Of a stretch of DNA of 64,000 nucleotides, positions 50,903-60,636 are shown one piece after another (the first letter of the stretch is position 1; every line of letters starts with the position of its first letter). Both the position numbers and the translations under genes were made by a program. The notes below the pieces were generated by a model that was given only the letters and a program-made list of their open reading frames with translations, was not told the DNA's origin and ran no database searches. Source of the stretch: an uncultured Paracoccaceae bacterium (GTDB lineage: Bacteria; Pseudomonadota; Alphaproteobacteria; Rhodobacterales; Rhodobacteraceae); contig CANNFU010000001.1 of the NCBI GenBank assembly GCA_947503965.1, forward strand, positions 1-64,000, read 5' to 3'.

Positions 50903-52870
50903 TCAGGACTTAGGGCGTCGGGCCCCTTTGGCAAAGTCGATCTGATCAAGAAGTTGATCAAATGCATTGCGTTCATCCTTTTTCATACGCGCACCATTTT
51001 CGCCAACAGCATATTCGGCCTTGTCCTCGTTGTCGCCACGACCGGCTTTGTCCAGCGCGGCAGAGGCCTGTGCAAGTCGCCATGTAAGCCCTTCATCTGC
51101 AACGCCTGAAAGGTCTTCGACCGCATCTTCGATTTCGCGGGCATGACCACGACGTGCCATCAGTTTGGCAAATTCTTCCGCCAGGCAAAGCCGCGCAATT
51201 TCTGAATCTCCGGCGCGGCGTATCGCTGGGCTGATTGCCACATGGTTCTGGCCCATCAGTTTTTCAAGGGGCGTCGTTCCCAGCTCTTGATCGATCATGC
51301 TGCGCAGATCGTCTGTGCCCATATGCCGCAGGATGCAGGCCTGCAAATCACGATGCATCGCATCGCGGCTGTCGATCTGTTCAATCGCGGTTTCGAATTC
51401 CGACACGACCGCAGGGTTCATGATCAGGGTGGCAAGGATCACGGCTTCTCGCAGGTAATCCTCGTTCGTGGCCCCTGTTCCCAAGGCAGAGCTTTTGCTG
51501 GTAGCGACCGGACTGACCGCGCGTTTCCAAGGGTCCTGCCGCCCACGCGCCCAGTTCTGCTGCGCGCCTTTACGGGGCGCCTTTCTGGCGGGGCTGAACA
51601 GCGCCCAGCGCATATCTTTCAGGGCCTGGTCGTAATGGCCGCGAATGGTTGGGTCCTTGATCAGCGCGGTCTGGTCGCGAAAGGCCTTTTCCAAAGCAGC
51701 CTTGCGCTCCGGGCTGTCGAAGGTCTTGCCTTCCGTCTCGCGTCGCCACAGCAATTGCACCATCGGGATCGCCTGATCCAGCAGCTTTTGCATCGCGCCC
51801 GCCCCTTGGGCCTTGATCAGATCATCGGGATCCATCCCTTCGGGCATCAGGGCAAAGCGCAGGGATTTGCCCGCCTCCAGCAACGGCAGCGCGATGTCGA
51901 TCACGCGCATCGCAGCGCGCAGACCGGCGGTGTCGCCATCCAGTGCGATAATCGGCTCATCCGCCATCCGCCACAGCAGGCGCAGCTGGTCTTCAGTGAT
52001 CGCGGTACCCAAAGGGGCGACCGTTGCCGTGAACCCGGCTTCGGACAAGGCGATCACGTCCATATACCCTTCGGCGACGATCAACGGCTTGCCCTTGCCT
52101 GCCGCCTCGCGCGCCGGGCCGTGGTTGAACAGACTGCGGCCCTTGTCGAACAGCAGCGTTTCGGGGGAGTTATAGTATTTCGCCGGATGGTTCGGGTCCA
52201 TCGCCCGCCCGCCAAAGCCAATCGCACGGCCCCGCGCATCGCGGATCGGGAACATGATCCGGCCGCGGAACCGGTCATAGGGCGCACCACCCCGGTCACT
52301 TTCGGCGGCAAGGCCAGCTTCGATCACGTGCTTCTGTTCCACACCCTTGCCGGTCAGGGCGGACAGCACGCCGCCATTGGCAGGCGCAAAGCCGATCTCC
52401 CACCGGGCCTGCGCATCCGCACTCAGCCCGCGCCGTTCCAGATAATCGCGTGCTTCGGCGGCGGCCCCGGTCTGTAATTGCAACCGGTGCCATTTGACCG
52501 CCTGTTCCATCACATCGACCAACACCGTGCGGTGGTCGGCCTTCTGTTGCGCTTGTGGATCACGTTCGGGGACAGGCATGCCCGCTTCGGCCGCGAGAAT
52601 TTTGACCGCTTCCATGAAATCCACATTCTCGGTCTCACGGACAAAGGAAATCGCATCCCCTTTCGCGTGGCAGCCAAAGCAATAGTAATAGCCTTTACGG
52701 TCATCGACGTGGAAGCTGGCGGTCTTTTCCTGATGAAAGGGGCATGGCGCCCAAAGATCGCCCTTGCCCTGGTTCGATTTGCGCGTGTCCCACATGACCT
52801 TGCGCCCGACGACCTGTCCAAGCGACAGCCGGTTGCGCAATTCATCCAGAAAACCAGGGGGCAGACTCAT
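50903..52870 (-). CDS. dnaG: DNA primase
   Basis: 655 residues. CHC2 zinc finger Cys43-His46-Cys64-Cys67, RNA polymerase-like TOPRIM core with EGYMDVIAL and ALDGDTAG, and a C-terminal DnaB-binding region. Makes RNA primers for replication. The ATG at 52870 (MSLPPGFLDELRNRL) is the family start; the frame is open a further 114 codons upstream into soxG antisense or non-coding sequence. Forms the dnaG-rpoD part of the macromolecular synthesis operon; no rpsU here. Confidence 0.95.
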   Translation of the reverse strand: MSLPPGFLDELRNRLSLGQVVGRKVMWDTRKSNQGKGDLWAPCPFHQEKTASFHVDDRKGYYYCFGCHAKGDAISFVRETENVDFMEAVKILAAEAGMPVPERDPQAQQKADHRTVLVDVMEQAVKWHRLQLQTGAAAEARDYLERRGLSADAQARWEIGFAPANGGVLSALTGKGVEQKHVIEAGLAAESDRGGAPYDRFRGRIMFPIRDARGRAIGFGGRAMDPNHPAKYYNSPETLLFDKGRSLFNHGPAREAAGKGKPLIVAEGYMDVIALSEAGFTATVAPLGTAITEDQLRLLWRMADEPIIALDGDTAGLRAAMRVIDIALPLLEAGKSLRFALMPEGMDPDDLIKAQGAGAMQKLLDQAIPMVQLLWRRETEGKTFDSPERKAALEKAFRDQTALIKDPTIRGHYDQALKDMRWALFSPARKAPRKGAQQNWARGRQDPWKRAVSPVATSKSSALGTGATNEDYLREAVILATLIMNPAVVSEFETAIEQIDSRDAMHRDLQACILRHMGTDDLRSMIDQELGTTPLEKLMGQNHVAISPAIRRAGDSEIARLCLAEEFAKLMARRGHAREIEDAVEDLSGVADEGLTWRLAQASAALDKAGRGDNEDKAEYAVGENGARMKKDERNAFDQLLDQIDFAKGARRPKS

Positions 52871-52946
52871 GCCCGCAGTATCGCGCAAGCGGCAGCCAAG
52901 CTCCACCATCTTCTTTTGTTCAAAAATACCGCCGCCGGAGGCGTCA

Positions 52947-52966
52947 TCAAAATTCTGGAATTTTGA
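52947..52966. terminator. Palindrome after soxG, same family as that after tRNA-His
   Basis: TCAAAATTC, 2-base spacer, GAATTTTGA, beginning one base after the soxG stop on the minus strand. The core is identical to the palindrome at 31239-31264. Likely a terminator or mRNA 3'-end element between the sox operon and dnaG. Confidence 0.7.
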
Positions 52967-52967
52967 T

Positions 52968-53489
52968 TTACCGTGCTGCCACGCCACGCGCGGCGGTTTC
53001 CAGCTCATGCACCAGGGTTCCGGCCATAGAACGCATCGCCATGATCTCAAACGTATCGTCACCCGTGCGCGAGATGGCAACGGACATATGCCCCAGCATC
53101 GTGCGGGCCGTATGCCCGCTTTTGAAATGGACCAGACGCAGATCAATCGGCACCAGACGCGCCAGCACATCAACCGCCCCATCACCGGCGACGGCGACCA
53201 CGGCCCATGCATCGGTTTGGTCGGTCACAGCGGCCATAACGCCCAGATCCACGTCTGCATAAACCAGCCAGACACCATGTCCAAACCATTGCGCAGCCTT
53301 GTTGCGCCTGTTTCTTGCGGGAAGAGATACGCCACACTGTTCTTTCAACGCCGTTGAGACAGCTTTTTCCCGTCCATCAAAGGGTGCCACCGACATGACA
53401 CGTTCCGGCATCACTTCGGTCAGTGTCACCGCGCCAACCGTCAGGGGTAACAGCCCGTTACAGGGTGAGATCGCGATCAGTTCAGCCAC
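52968..53489 (-). CDS. soxG: Sarcosine oxidase gamma subunit
   Basis: 173 residues. The sequence (VAELIAISPCNGLLPLTVGAV near the start; DVLARLVPIDLRLVHFKSGHTARTMLGHMSVAI near the end) fits SoxG, the tetrahydrofolate/GcvT-like structural subunit of heterotetrameric sarcosine oxidase. The start is a GTG at 53489 that overlaps the soxA stop by 8 bases. Last gene of the sox operon. Confidence 0.87.
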   Translation of the reverse strand: MAELIAISPCNGLLPLTVGAVTLTEVMPERVMSVAPFDGREKAVSTALKEQCGVSLPARNRRNKAAQWFGHGVWLVYADVDLGVMAAVTDQTDAWAVVAVAGDGAVDVLARLVPIDLRLVHFKSGHTARTMLGHMSVAISRTGDDTFEIMAMRSMAGTLVHELETAARGVAAR

Positions 53490-56388
53490 GCGCGCGCCCT
53501 CCTGTCGGGTCAAAAAACACCGGATCACAGACTTTGGCCAGCGTTTCGACATTGCGCAGGTGATCGACCATGCGCACCACCTCGCCATGTCGCGCGCGCC
53601 CGTGTTTCAGGAAACCCAGCCCGATATGGCCATCCAGCGTTGGCGAATAACAGACCGAGGTCATGTAACCTTCACTGTTGGTGCGGATCGCCCGCGCGCT
53701 TTGCGCGAACAGATGCGCACCCGCCAGCAAAGTGTCGGTTGGCGTGATTGCCTTCAACCCGACCAATTGTTCGCGCGCGTCATCCACCAGCCCGGGCCGT
53801 GCTGCCGCCGCCTGCCCCATGCAGTCCTTTTTGCGGCTCACCATCCGGTCCATTCCGATATCGAACGCCGTTGTCCGCCCGTGAATCTCGGCATGGGTGA
53901 TGAACCCCTTTTCGATGCGCAGCACGTTCAATGCCTCCATCCCATAAGGACCACCGCCCATGGTTTGCGCCTGTGCTGTCAAAAGCCGGAACAGGCTTTC
54001 ACCATAGCGGGATGGCACGGCCACTTCGTAGGCGTGCTCACCCGAGAATGAGATGCGGAACAGCCGCCCCCTAGCGCGCCCGATACTAATCTGACCGCAA
54101 GCCATGAAAGGCCAGTCCGCATCATCAAGTCGTTGATCCAGAACGGTATTCAACAGATCGCGTGATTTGGGCCCCGCCACGGCAAACTGCGCCCATTGTT
54201 CGGTGGCCGAGATCACATGCGTATCCAGATCGGGGCGCAATACCTGCAGCACAAACTCCAGATGCCGCATGACCAGCCCGGCGGCCGCAGTTGTCGTCGT
54301 CATCACGAAATGCTGCTCGCCCAGTCGCGCAGTGGTCCCGTCATCCATCACTTGCCCGTCTTCGCGCAGCATCAGACCATAGCGGACCTTGCCCACGTTC
54401 AACGTAGAGAATGTGTTGGCGTAGACAAAATCCAAAAGCGCCGCTGCATCCGGTCCCTGAATGTCGATCTTGCCAAGGGTGGAGACATCACAAACCCCAA
54501 CCGCATCGCGCACATACCCCACCTCACGGTCGCAGGACTGCCGCCAATGCGTTTCGCCCGGCAGTGGGAAATAGCTGGGCCGGTACCACAACCCCGCCTC
54601 GATCATCGGCGCACCCTGCGCGGTGCTCGCGTGATGCGAGGTTGTCAGCCGTTCCGGCGCAAAGCCTTTGCCCTGACTGCCCGCGCCCATCACCGCAATC
54701 GGCACAGGCACGAAAGGCGGGCGGAAGGTTGTCGTTCCAGTCTCGGGTATGCCACGCCCCGTCGCGTCGGCCAGTACCGCCAGCGCCACCACGTTCGAGG
54801 ATTTCCCCTGATCGGGTGCCATCCCTTGTGTCGTGTACCGCTTCATATGCTCAACAGAGCGAAAGCTCTCTTGTGCCGCCAGAGCGATGTCTTTGACATG
54901 CACATCGTTCTGGAAATCAATCCATTTCCGGCCCTTGCCCGGCACTGCCCAAAGCGGGCTGATCGCATAGGCACTATCATCGGCGTGGGGCACGGTCATC
55001 TTTGGCTTCAACCCAAGGCCCTTCGCGACATCTGCAGCGACCTCGGCCCCTTCTTTCAGGCAACCGGCTGTACTGAACGTGCCGTTACACGCCCCCGCCG
55101 TCACCATGCCCGGAATGGCGTCCGGCGTAGGGACGAAAGATGCGATATCATCACGCCACGTTGGCCTGCCATTCATGTGACAGGTCAGATGCACGGTCGG
55201 GTTCCAACCGCCCGACATCGCAAGGCAATCAGTCAGAATTTTCCGTGTGCCACCGCCATGCGATATCGTAATGCTTTCAAGCGCATGACGACCCTTTGTC
55301 CCGATAACCTGCGCACCGGTATAGACCGGATAATCCGCGCCAACCTGCGCATCATCCCGGCTGTCGATCAGGGCGGCAATGCGAATACCTGCGGCTGCCA
55401 GATCACGTGCGGTGCGGTGTGCGTCATCGTTGTTGCCGAAGACGGTCACCCGTTTGCCGGGCACCACGCCCCAGCGGTTCACATAGGCCCGCACAGCACT
55501 GGCCATCATGATGCCGGGGCGGTCGTTATTGGGAAAGGCGATGGGGCGTTCCAGTGCACCAGCACAAAGGATGGCTTTCTGCGCAACGATCCGCCAGAAA
55601 CACGCAAGCGGTTTGTCCGCGGCACGCGGCCCGGCAATCTGTTCCAATGCGCCATAGGTGCCCTGATCATAAGCGCCCGTGACGGTTGTGCGTGTCATGA
55701 TGCGCACATTGTCCATGGCCGCCAATTCCGACGCCGCCTGCGCGGCCCAATCGGCCCCCGGTGTGCCGTCAACCTCTTCAACTTCGCGCAGCAATCGCCC
55801 GCCTGGTGCGGTGTCTTCATCCGCGAGGATCACATCCGCCCCGGCGCGTCCGGCGGTCAACGCTGCCATCAACCCCGCCGGTCCGGCCCCGATCACCAGC
55901 ACATCGCAAAAGGCAAAGGCCTTCTCGTACCGGTCTTCATTCGTCTGGCCGCTCAACCCACCCAATCCCGCCGCACGCCGGATCGCGGGTTCATAGAGCT
56001 TTTCCCAAAAGGATTTCGGCCACATGAATGTCTTGTAATAGAAGCCCGCACCCAGAAACGGTGAAATCAGGTCATTCACGGCCATCATGTCATAGCGCAA
56101 GCTGGGCCAAGCGTTCTGGCTGAACACCTCCAACCCTTCGGCCACGTCTAACGTTGTCGCCCGCACGTTCGGTTCCGTCTGCGCCCCGCGCCCCACCGTC
56201 ACCAAAGCGTTCTGCTCTTCCGAGCCTGCGGACATGATCCCGCGCGGGCGGTGGTACTTAAATGATCGCGCGACCAGTTTGATCCCATTGGCCAGCAATG
56301 CGGCTGCGACCGGCTCTCCTGGTACCCCTTTGATCGGGCGGCCATCAAATGTGAAGGTGACACTGTTGTCGGGTTTGTGCAGTCTCAT
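53482..56388 (-). CDS. soxA: Sarcosine oxidase alpha subunit
   Basis: 968 residues. An N-terminal 2Fe-2S-ferredoxin-like fold without ligands (FDGRPIKGVPGEPVAAALLANG), an NAD-binding domain (VLVIGAGPAGLMAALTAGRAG), and a C-terminal GcvT-like folate domain (from about 590). With SoxB, D and G it oxidises sarcosine to glycine, passing the methyl group to tetrahydrofolate. Overlaps soxD by 4 bases. Confidence 0.94.
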   Translation of the reverse strand: MRLHKPDNSVTFTFDGRPIKGVPGEPVAAALLANGIKLVARSFKYHRPRGIMSAGSEEQNALVTVGRGAQTEPNVRATTLDVAEGLEVFSQNAWPSLRYDMMAVNDLISPFLGAGFYYKTFMWPKSFWEKLYEPAIRRAAGLGGLSGQTNEDRYEKAFAFCDVLVIGAGPAGLMAALTAGRAGADVILADEDTAPGGRLLREVEEVDGTPGADWAAQAASELAAMDNVRIMTRTTVTGAYDQGTYGALEQIAGPRAADKPLACFWRIVAQKAILCAGALERPIAFPNNDRPGIMMASAVRAYVNRWGVVPGKRVTVFGNNDDAHRTARDLAAAGIRIAALIDSRDDAQVGADYPVYTGAQVIGTKGRHALESITISHGGGTRKILTDCLAMSGGWNPTVHLTCHMNGRPTWRDDIASFVPTPDAIPGMVTAGACNGTFSTAGCLKEGAEVAADVAKGLGLKPKMTVPHADDSAYAISPLWAVPGKGRKWIDFQNDVHVKDIALAAQESFRSVEHMKRYTTQGMAPDQGKSSNVVALAVLADATGRGIPETGTTTFRPPFVPVPIAVMGAGSQGKGFAPERLTTSHHASTAQGAPMIEAGLWYRPSYFPLPGETHWRQSCDREVGYVRDAVGVCDVSTLGKIDIQGPDAAALLDFVYANTFSTLNVGKVRYGLMLREDGQVMDDGTTARLGEQHFVMTTTTAAAGLVMRHLEFVLQVLRPDLDTHVISATEQWAQFAVAGPKSRDLLNTVLDQRLDDADWPFMACGQISIGRARGRLFRISFSGEHAYEVAVPSRYGESLFRLLTAQAQTMGGGPYGMEALNVLRIEKGFITHAEIHGRTTAFDIGMDRMVSRKKDCMGQAAAARPGLVDDAREQLVGLKAITPTDTLLAGAHLFAQSARAIRTNSEGYMTSVCYSPTLDGHIGLGFLKHGRARHGEVVRMVDHLRNVETLAKVCDPVFFDPTGGRARG

Positions 56389-56648
56389 CTTCTGACCTTT
56401 TCGACCAAGGTCGCGTTATGAACCGCATGGGTCACGGTGTTTCGTTCGACCACCAGCCAGGCGCCGCACCCGGCCTCGTGAAACCACAAATCCGTTGTGT
56501 CGCCCGCCGGGTTGTCGCGATTGTGCAGATAATCATCCCATGCCAGAGGGTCCGCGCCGGCTGCAGGACGGTGCAATGCCAGAGCATCACCCTGATAATA
56601 GAATTCGCGTCGGTCCCGTTCGCCGCAATTGGGGCAGTTGATCCGCAT
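56385..56648 (-). CDS. soxD: Sarcosine oxidase delta subunit
   Basis: 87 residues. Zinc ligands in CPNCGERD and a later His/Cys pair (WFHEAGCGAW). Small structural subunit of heterotetrameric sarcosine oxidase. Lies between soxB (9-base gap) and soxA (4-base overlap). Confidence 0.92.
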   Translation of the reverse strand: MRINCPNCGERDRREFYYQGDALALHRPAAGADPLAWDDYLHNRDNPAGDTTDLWFHEAGCGAWLVVERNTVTHAVHNATLVEKVRR

Positions 56649-56657
56649 GTCCGTCCC

Positions 56658-57911
56658 TTAGTGTAAGTTATGCTGAGAGCCAGTGCCCTCTTCATCCATC
56701 AGCCCCACGCCAGTGCGGAAGCGGTCTAGACGGTATTTCGCTGCCGGTTCATGGTGCCGCCCTGTCGCCATCAGATGGGCAAAGCTGAAACCGGAGCCGG
56801 GCACCGCCTTGAACCCGCCATAACACCAGCCGCAATCGATAAAGAGCCCCTCGGTCGGGGTTTTGTCGATGATGGGTGATCCGTCAGGCGTCATGTCCAT
56901 GATCCCGCCCCAGGACCGCAGGACCCGCGCTTTGCCGATCATCGGCATCAGCGTCATGGCGGCGTCCATGACATGTTCGACCATCGGCAGATTCCCCCGC
57001 GCAGCATAGGAGCTGTAAAAATCCAGATCGCCGCCAAAGACCAACCCGCCCTTGTCGGATTGGCTGATATAGAAATGCCCCATGCCAAAGCTGACCACAT
57101 GATCGATGATCGGTTTCAGGCCTTCGGTGACAAAAGCCTGCAGGACATGGCTTTCAATCGGCAGGCGCATCCCCGCCATCGCGGCGACCTGACCGGAACG
57201 GCCTGCCACGACAATCCCGACTTTCTTGGCCTTGATCGCCCCGCGGGTGGTCTGCACGCCTTTGACCACGCCGCCCTCGATATTGATCCCCGTGACCTCG
57301 CAATTCTGGATGATGTCGACTCCGCGCTGGTCCGACCCACGGGCATAGCCCCAGGCCACAGCATCATGGCGCGCCGTGCCACCACGCGGATGGTACAGCC
57401 CGCCATAGATCGGGAACCGCACGTTGTCGAAATCGAGATAAGGCAGAATTTGCCGCACCCCATCGGTATCCAGCAGGATCGCATCATCGCCCTGATTGAT
57501 CATCGCATTGCCGCGCCGGGCGAATGCATCACGCTGGCCATCGGAATGGAACAGGTTGATCAGCCCGCGCTGCGAATGCATGACGTTGTAGTTGAGATCC
57601 TGCTCCATCCCCTCCCACAGTTTCAGGGAGTGTGAGTAGAATTCAGAATTGCCGGGCAGAAAGTAGTTGGCACGCACGATGGTCGTGTTCCGGCCCACAT
57701 TCCCGCCGCCGATATAGCCCTTTTCCAGAACGGCGATGTTGGTCATCCCGTGTTCCCTGGCTAGATAATAGGCCGTCGCCAGGCCATGTCCGCCGCCGCC
57801 GATGATCACCGCGTCATATTCGGGTTTGGGGTCCGGGTCACGCCAGACGGGCTTCCACCCTTTTTGGCCAAACAGGCCTTCCTTGATCACCCGAAAACCG
57901 GAGTATCCCAT
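56658..57911 (-). CDS. soxB: Sarcosine oxidase beta subunit
   Basis: 417 residues, the standard SoxB length. FAD-binding dinucleotide fold DAVIIGGGGHGLATAYYLA and the GRNTTIVRANY segment; it also binds covalent FMN through a histidine. Oxidises sarcosine at the FAD site. AGGGGA precedes tandem ATGs at 57914 and 57911. First gene of soxBDAG; glyA and folate genes often found with it are not in the window. Confidence 0.94.
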   Translation of the reverse strand: MGYSGFRVIKEGLFGQKGWKPVWRDPDPKPEYDAVIIGGGGHGLATAYYLAREHGMTNIAVLEKGYIGGGNVGRNTTIVRANYFLPGNSEFYSHSLKLWEGMEQDLNYNVMHSQRGLINLFHSDGQRDAFARRGNAMINQGDDAILLDTDGVRQILPYLDFDNVRFPIYGGLYHPRGGTARHDAVAWGYARGSDQRGVDIIQNCEVTGINIEGGVVKGVQTTRGAIKAKKVGIVVAGRSGQVAAMAGMRLPIESHVLQAFVTEGLKPIIDHVVSFGMGHFYISQSDKGGLVFGGDLDFYSSYAARGNLPMVEHVMDAAMTLMPMIGKARVLRSWGGIMDMTPDGSPIIDKTPTEGLFIDCGWCYGGFKAVPGSGFSFAHLMATGRHHEPAAKYRLDRFRTGVGLMDEEGTGSQHNLH

Positions 57912-58436
57912 CATGCGTTCCCCTGAGTTTGAACCGACACTATCAAGGCGCCGCCGCGGATGCATGTCCCCTTTTCGACAAACGGCGCACAGCGCGCGAC
58001 CTCTGGAAACGGGCTTGAGAAGCAAGGATGATGCGTCGTAACTGCGTATTTTGCAGCAAATGCAAACATCTGTCTGCGCTTGACAGAATCACCACACCGT
58101 CACTGCACCGATTCGACTGGTGTCGACACCTGTTCGCCCTGAAGTTGCCACAAATCCGATTCTCTCGCGCGGCTATCGGCAACTTACCGCTCAGAAAAAT
58201 GCAAGTATTATAGTGAATTAGCGGCCATTTAATATGAACGCAGGATGAATTTGTTTCCATATCGCTGACAGTTTCTGCGTGAAAGCATGAAATGTTGGCC
58301 TAAACACTTACAAAGCTTCATAACGCCACGGAAAGTGCCCAATTTTTGCCACAGCAAAATGGTTTCTATGCTAGAAGATTTGAGACAGGTGATCGCTATG
58401 TTAGCGTTCAGCGTCAAATCGCTGCCATGGGGTAAT
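57912..58436. other. Divergent intergenic region soxB / tadG
   Basis: 525 bases without a supported gene. It should hold both promoters. A perfect 12-base palindrome GGTGTCGACACC (58119-58130) is a candidate operator. TTAG-N7-TTAA at 58218-58232 is one mismatch from a CtrA site. The T-rich 58200-58420 part is more AT-rich than the flanks. Confidence 0.5.
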
Positions 58437-60062
58437 ATGATGAAAAGACGGATGTCTGTACATATTTCGACTGACGACAAGCCAAGCCTTCGGGTGAGAT
58501 ATCTGCGCCAATTCGGACGTGACGAGGATGGCGGCATTATCGTGCTGACGCTCGTGCTGCTTGTCACCATGCTGATTGTTGGCGGTATGGCCGTCGACTT
58601 TATGCGGTTTGAATCGCGGCGTGTTGTTTTGCAAAACGTGACAGACCGTGCCGTTCTTGCCGCTGCCGAGCTTGATCAACAGCGAGATGCACTAGACGTT
58701 GTTAGGGGCTATTTCGCGTCTGAAGGTCTTGAGAACACGTTGGAGAATGGCGACGCCTTCATAAAGGTCACCAACAACCCGGGCAGTCGTACGGTCGAGG
58801 TCCTGTCGCAGCTCGACATGGGCACTTTTTACATGAATTTGATCGGCCTCGAGACCATGACCGCGCCAGGCTATTCGCGCGCGATCGAGGGAACGGGTAA
58901 CATCGAAATTTCGCTTGTCCTGGATATCTCCGGTTCGATGGGCACGTCGGCGACCCAGTCGGACGGATCAAGCGGTACGAGAATGAGTCTGCTGCGCGAA
59001 GCAGCGGGGAATTTTGTCACTTCACTTCTGGTGCCAGAGTATCGTGATGAGATTTCGCTGTCCTTGGTGCAGTATTCGGCCGGCGTAAACATCGGCGACG
59101 GTATTTATCAAGCGCTGAACACAACGCCAGACACGATTTTGTCAAATGGTCAATTGATCAATAGCTCGGATATTCCTGCGCTTGAGGAACTCGCCGAAGC
59201 TAATGGTACGCAAGCGGAACTTGACGCACTGCTTGATGGCATGGTGATCAACCCATGGCGCTGCATCAATTTAGAGCCCGAGGACTTTCTCACGACTGAG
59301 TTGAACACAACAAAAACTTATGTTCAGACAGCACGTCTTGATGAGCGGAGCAGATCTTCTGAGTTCACAGATCCCCTATGCCCCGAAGTGGACGAGGCAG
59401 CAGGCAGAGACCCCGGCATCATTCCGTTGACACAGAATGCGGCCCAACTGGCGGCTGTCATCGAAAATCTTGAACCCACACGGACGACATCCATCCATCT
59501 TGGTATGAAATGGGGCGTTGCCCTGCTTGATCCATCGATGCGGAATTTGCTGACCGATGTGCCAGGTGTCGATCCTGCGTTCGCTGGCGTTCGACCGCTT
59601 GAATATGAAGATAAGGCGGCGGCAGAAGATACCAAGAAATACGTCATCCTGATGACTGACGGTGAAAATGTTGCGACCCGCCATGTGAAACAAGATGTTT
59701 GGGCCGATCCATTCTGGCGCCGGACATTTACAAACTATCCTTACCGCTATTGGTTGGAAAATGAAGGTTCAAATGGTGTGCCGCGCCACCCACAAGGGCG
59801 GCGGCCAAGCCTGAATGATCAGACCTACTATCCCAACAATGCTGCCCAGCAAGACACATGGCTGCAGCAAATCTGTGATGCAGCCCGCGACAAGAACATC
59901 ATTGTCTACACGATCTCGATGGACGCACCAGAAGGCGGAGCGGAACAGATGAGACAGTGCGCATTCTCAGGAAGCTATTTCTTTGATGCAACTGAGACGC
60001 CTATCAATGACATCTTCCAGAACATCGCACGTCAAATCACGGCGCTTCGGTTGACCCAATGA
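58437..60062 (+). CDS. TadG-like protein with VWA domain
   Basis: 541 residues. A short basic cytoplasmic N-terminus, a prepilin-like segment (DEDGGIIVLTLVLLVTMLIVG, about 29-50) and a large periplasmic von Willebrand A domain with the MIDAS motif DISGSMGTS (163-171) and VILMTDGEN. TadG-type proteins are accessory parts of Flp/Tad pili. The ATG at 58437 follows GGGG; a second is at 58440. Overlaps the next gene by 4 bases or less. Flp prepilin and Tad secretion genes are not in the window. Confidence 0.85.
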   Translation: MMKRRMSVHISTDDKPSLRVRYLRQFGRDEDGGIIVLTLVLLVTMLIVGGMAVDFMRFESRRVVLQNVTDRAVLAAAELDQQRDALDVVRGYFASEGLENTLENGDAFIKVTNNPGSRTVEVLSQLDMGTFYMNLIGLETMTAPGYSRAIEGTGNIEISLVLDISGSMGTSATQSDGSSGTRMSLLREAAGNFVTSLLVPEYRDEISLSLVQYSAGVNIGDGIYQALNTTPDTILSNGQLINSSDIPALEELAEANGTQAELDALLDGMVINPWRCINLEPEDFLTTELNTTKTYVQTARLDERSRSSEFTDPLCPEVDEAAGRDPGIIPLTQNAAQLAAVIENLEPTRTTSIHLGMKWGVALLDPSMRNLLTDVPGVDPAFAGVRPLEYEDKAAAEDTKKYVILMTDGENVATRHVKQDVWADPFWRRTFTNYPYRYWLENEGSNGVPRHPQGRRPSLNDQTYYPNNAAQQDTWLQQICDAARDKNIIVYTISMDAPEGGAEQMRQCAFSGSYFFDATETPINDIFQNIARQITALRLTQ

Positions 60063-60634
60063 TGCGTGCTCTTGGTACACTGCGTGACCGGTTGAGGCGT
60101 TATCGCTTGGCGGAGGATGGCGTTGCCACACTCGCATTTGTCGTCGCCTTCCCTGTTTTCATGTTTGTCTTTCTAATGACTATCGAAAGCGGGATCATCA
60201 ATCTGCGTAAATTCATGGTCGAACATGCGTTGGACCGTGCAATACGCGAGGTCAGACTGGGCAACATGATCGACCCCACCCCGGACAAATTTCGGGACGA
60301 GATGTGCAGAATCATCGAGGTCATCCCGAACTGCCGTCAGGATCTGCGGATCGAGATGGTGCGAAAGAACATTCGTGAGTGGACGCCAGTGAGCCCTCAG
60401 GTCAACTGTGTCAACCGCGAAGATCCTGATGATGGGAATGACATCTTTGTGGACGAGTTCGGGAATAACGAACTGATGTATCTGCGCGTTTGCGCACGGG
60501 TTGATCCTTTTATGGCAAATTGGGGTCTTGGCCTAAGAGTTGTACAAGCGTCGGCGGATGATGCGACGGCCGGTGGCTCTTACGCCATTGTCGCCAGCTC
60601 TGCCTTTGTAGTCGAACCATTTCGGGCGGAATAA
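60059..60634 (+). CDS. TadE-like pseudopilin, first
   Basis: 191 residues. Basic N-terminus then LAEDGVATLAFVVAFPVFMFVFLMTIESG, the TadE pattern (E-D-G-x-A-x-x-E/A before the hydrophobic helix), and a periplasmic domain with several Cys. The usual Glu at position +5 is replaced by Ala in VATLAF, so processing may differ. Its start overlaps the tadG stop (ATGATG). Confidence 0.78.
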   Translation: MMRALGTLRDRLRRYRLAEDGVATLAFVVAFPVFMFVFLMTIESGIINLRKFMVEHALDRAIREVRLGNMIDPTPDKFRDEMCRIIEVIPNCRQDLRIEMVRKNIREWTPVSPQVNCVNREDPDDGNDIFVDEFGNNELMYLRVCARVDPFMANWGLGLRVVQASADDATAGGSYAIVASSAFVVEPFRAE

Positions 60635-60636
60635 AA

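Noticed and set aside
49841-51109. A 422-codon plus-strand frame spanning rpoD and the start-proximal spacer
   Set aside because: It is antisense to rpoD; the His/Phe-rich product lacks recognisable features.
54196-56064. A 622-codon open frame antisense to soxA
   Set aside because: soxA is unmistakable on the other strand, and the antisense product is basic, Cys/Arg-rich and unlike any protein family.
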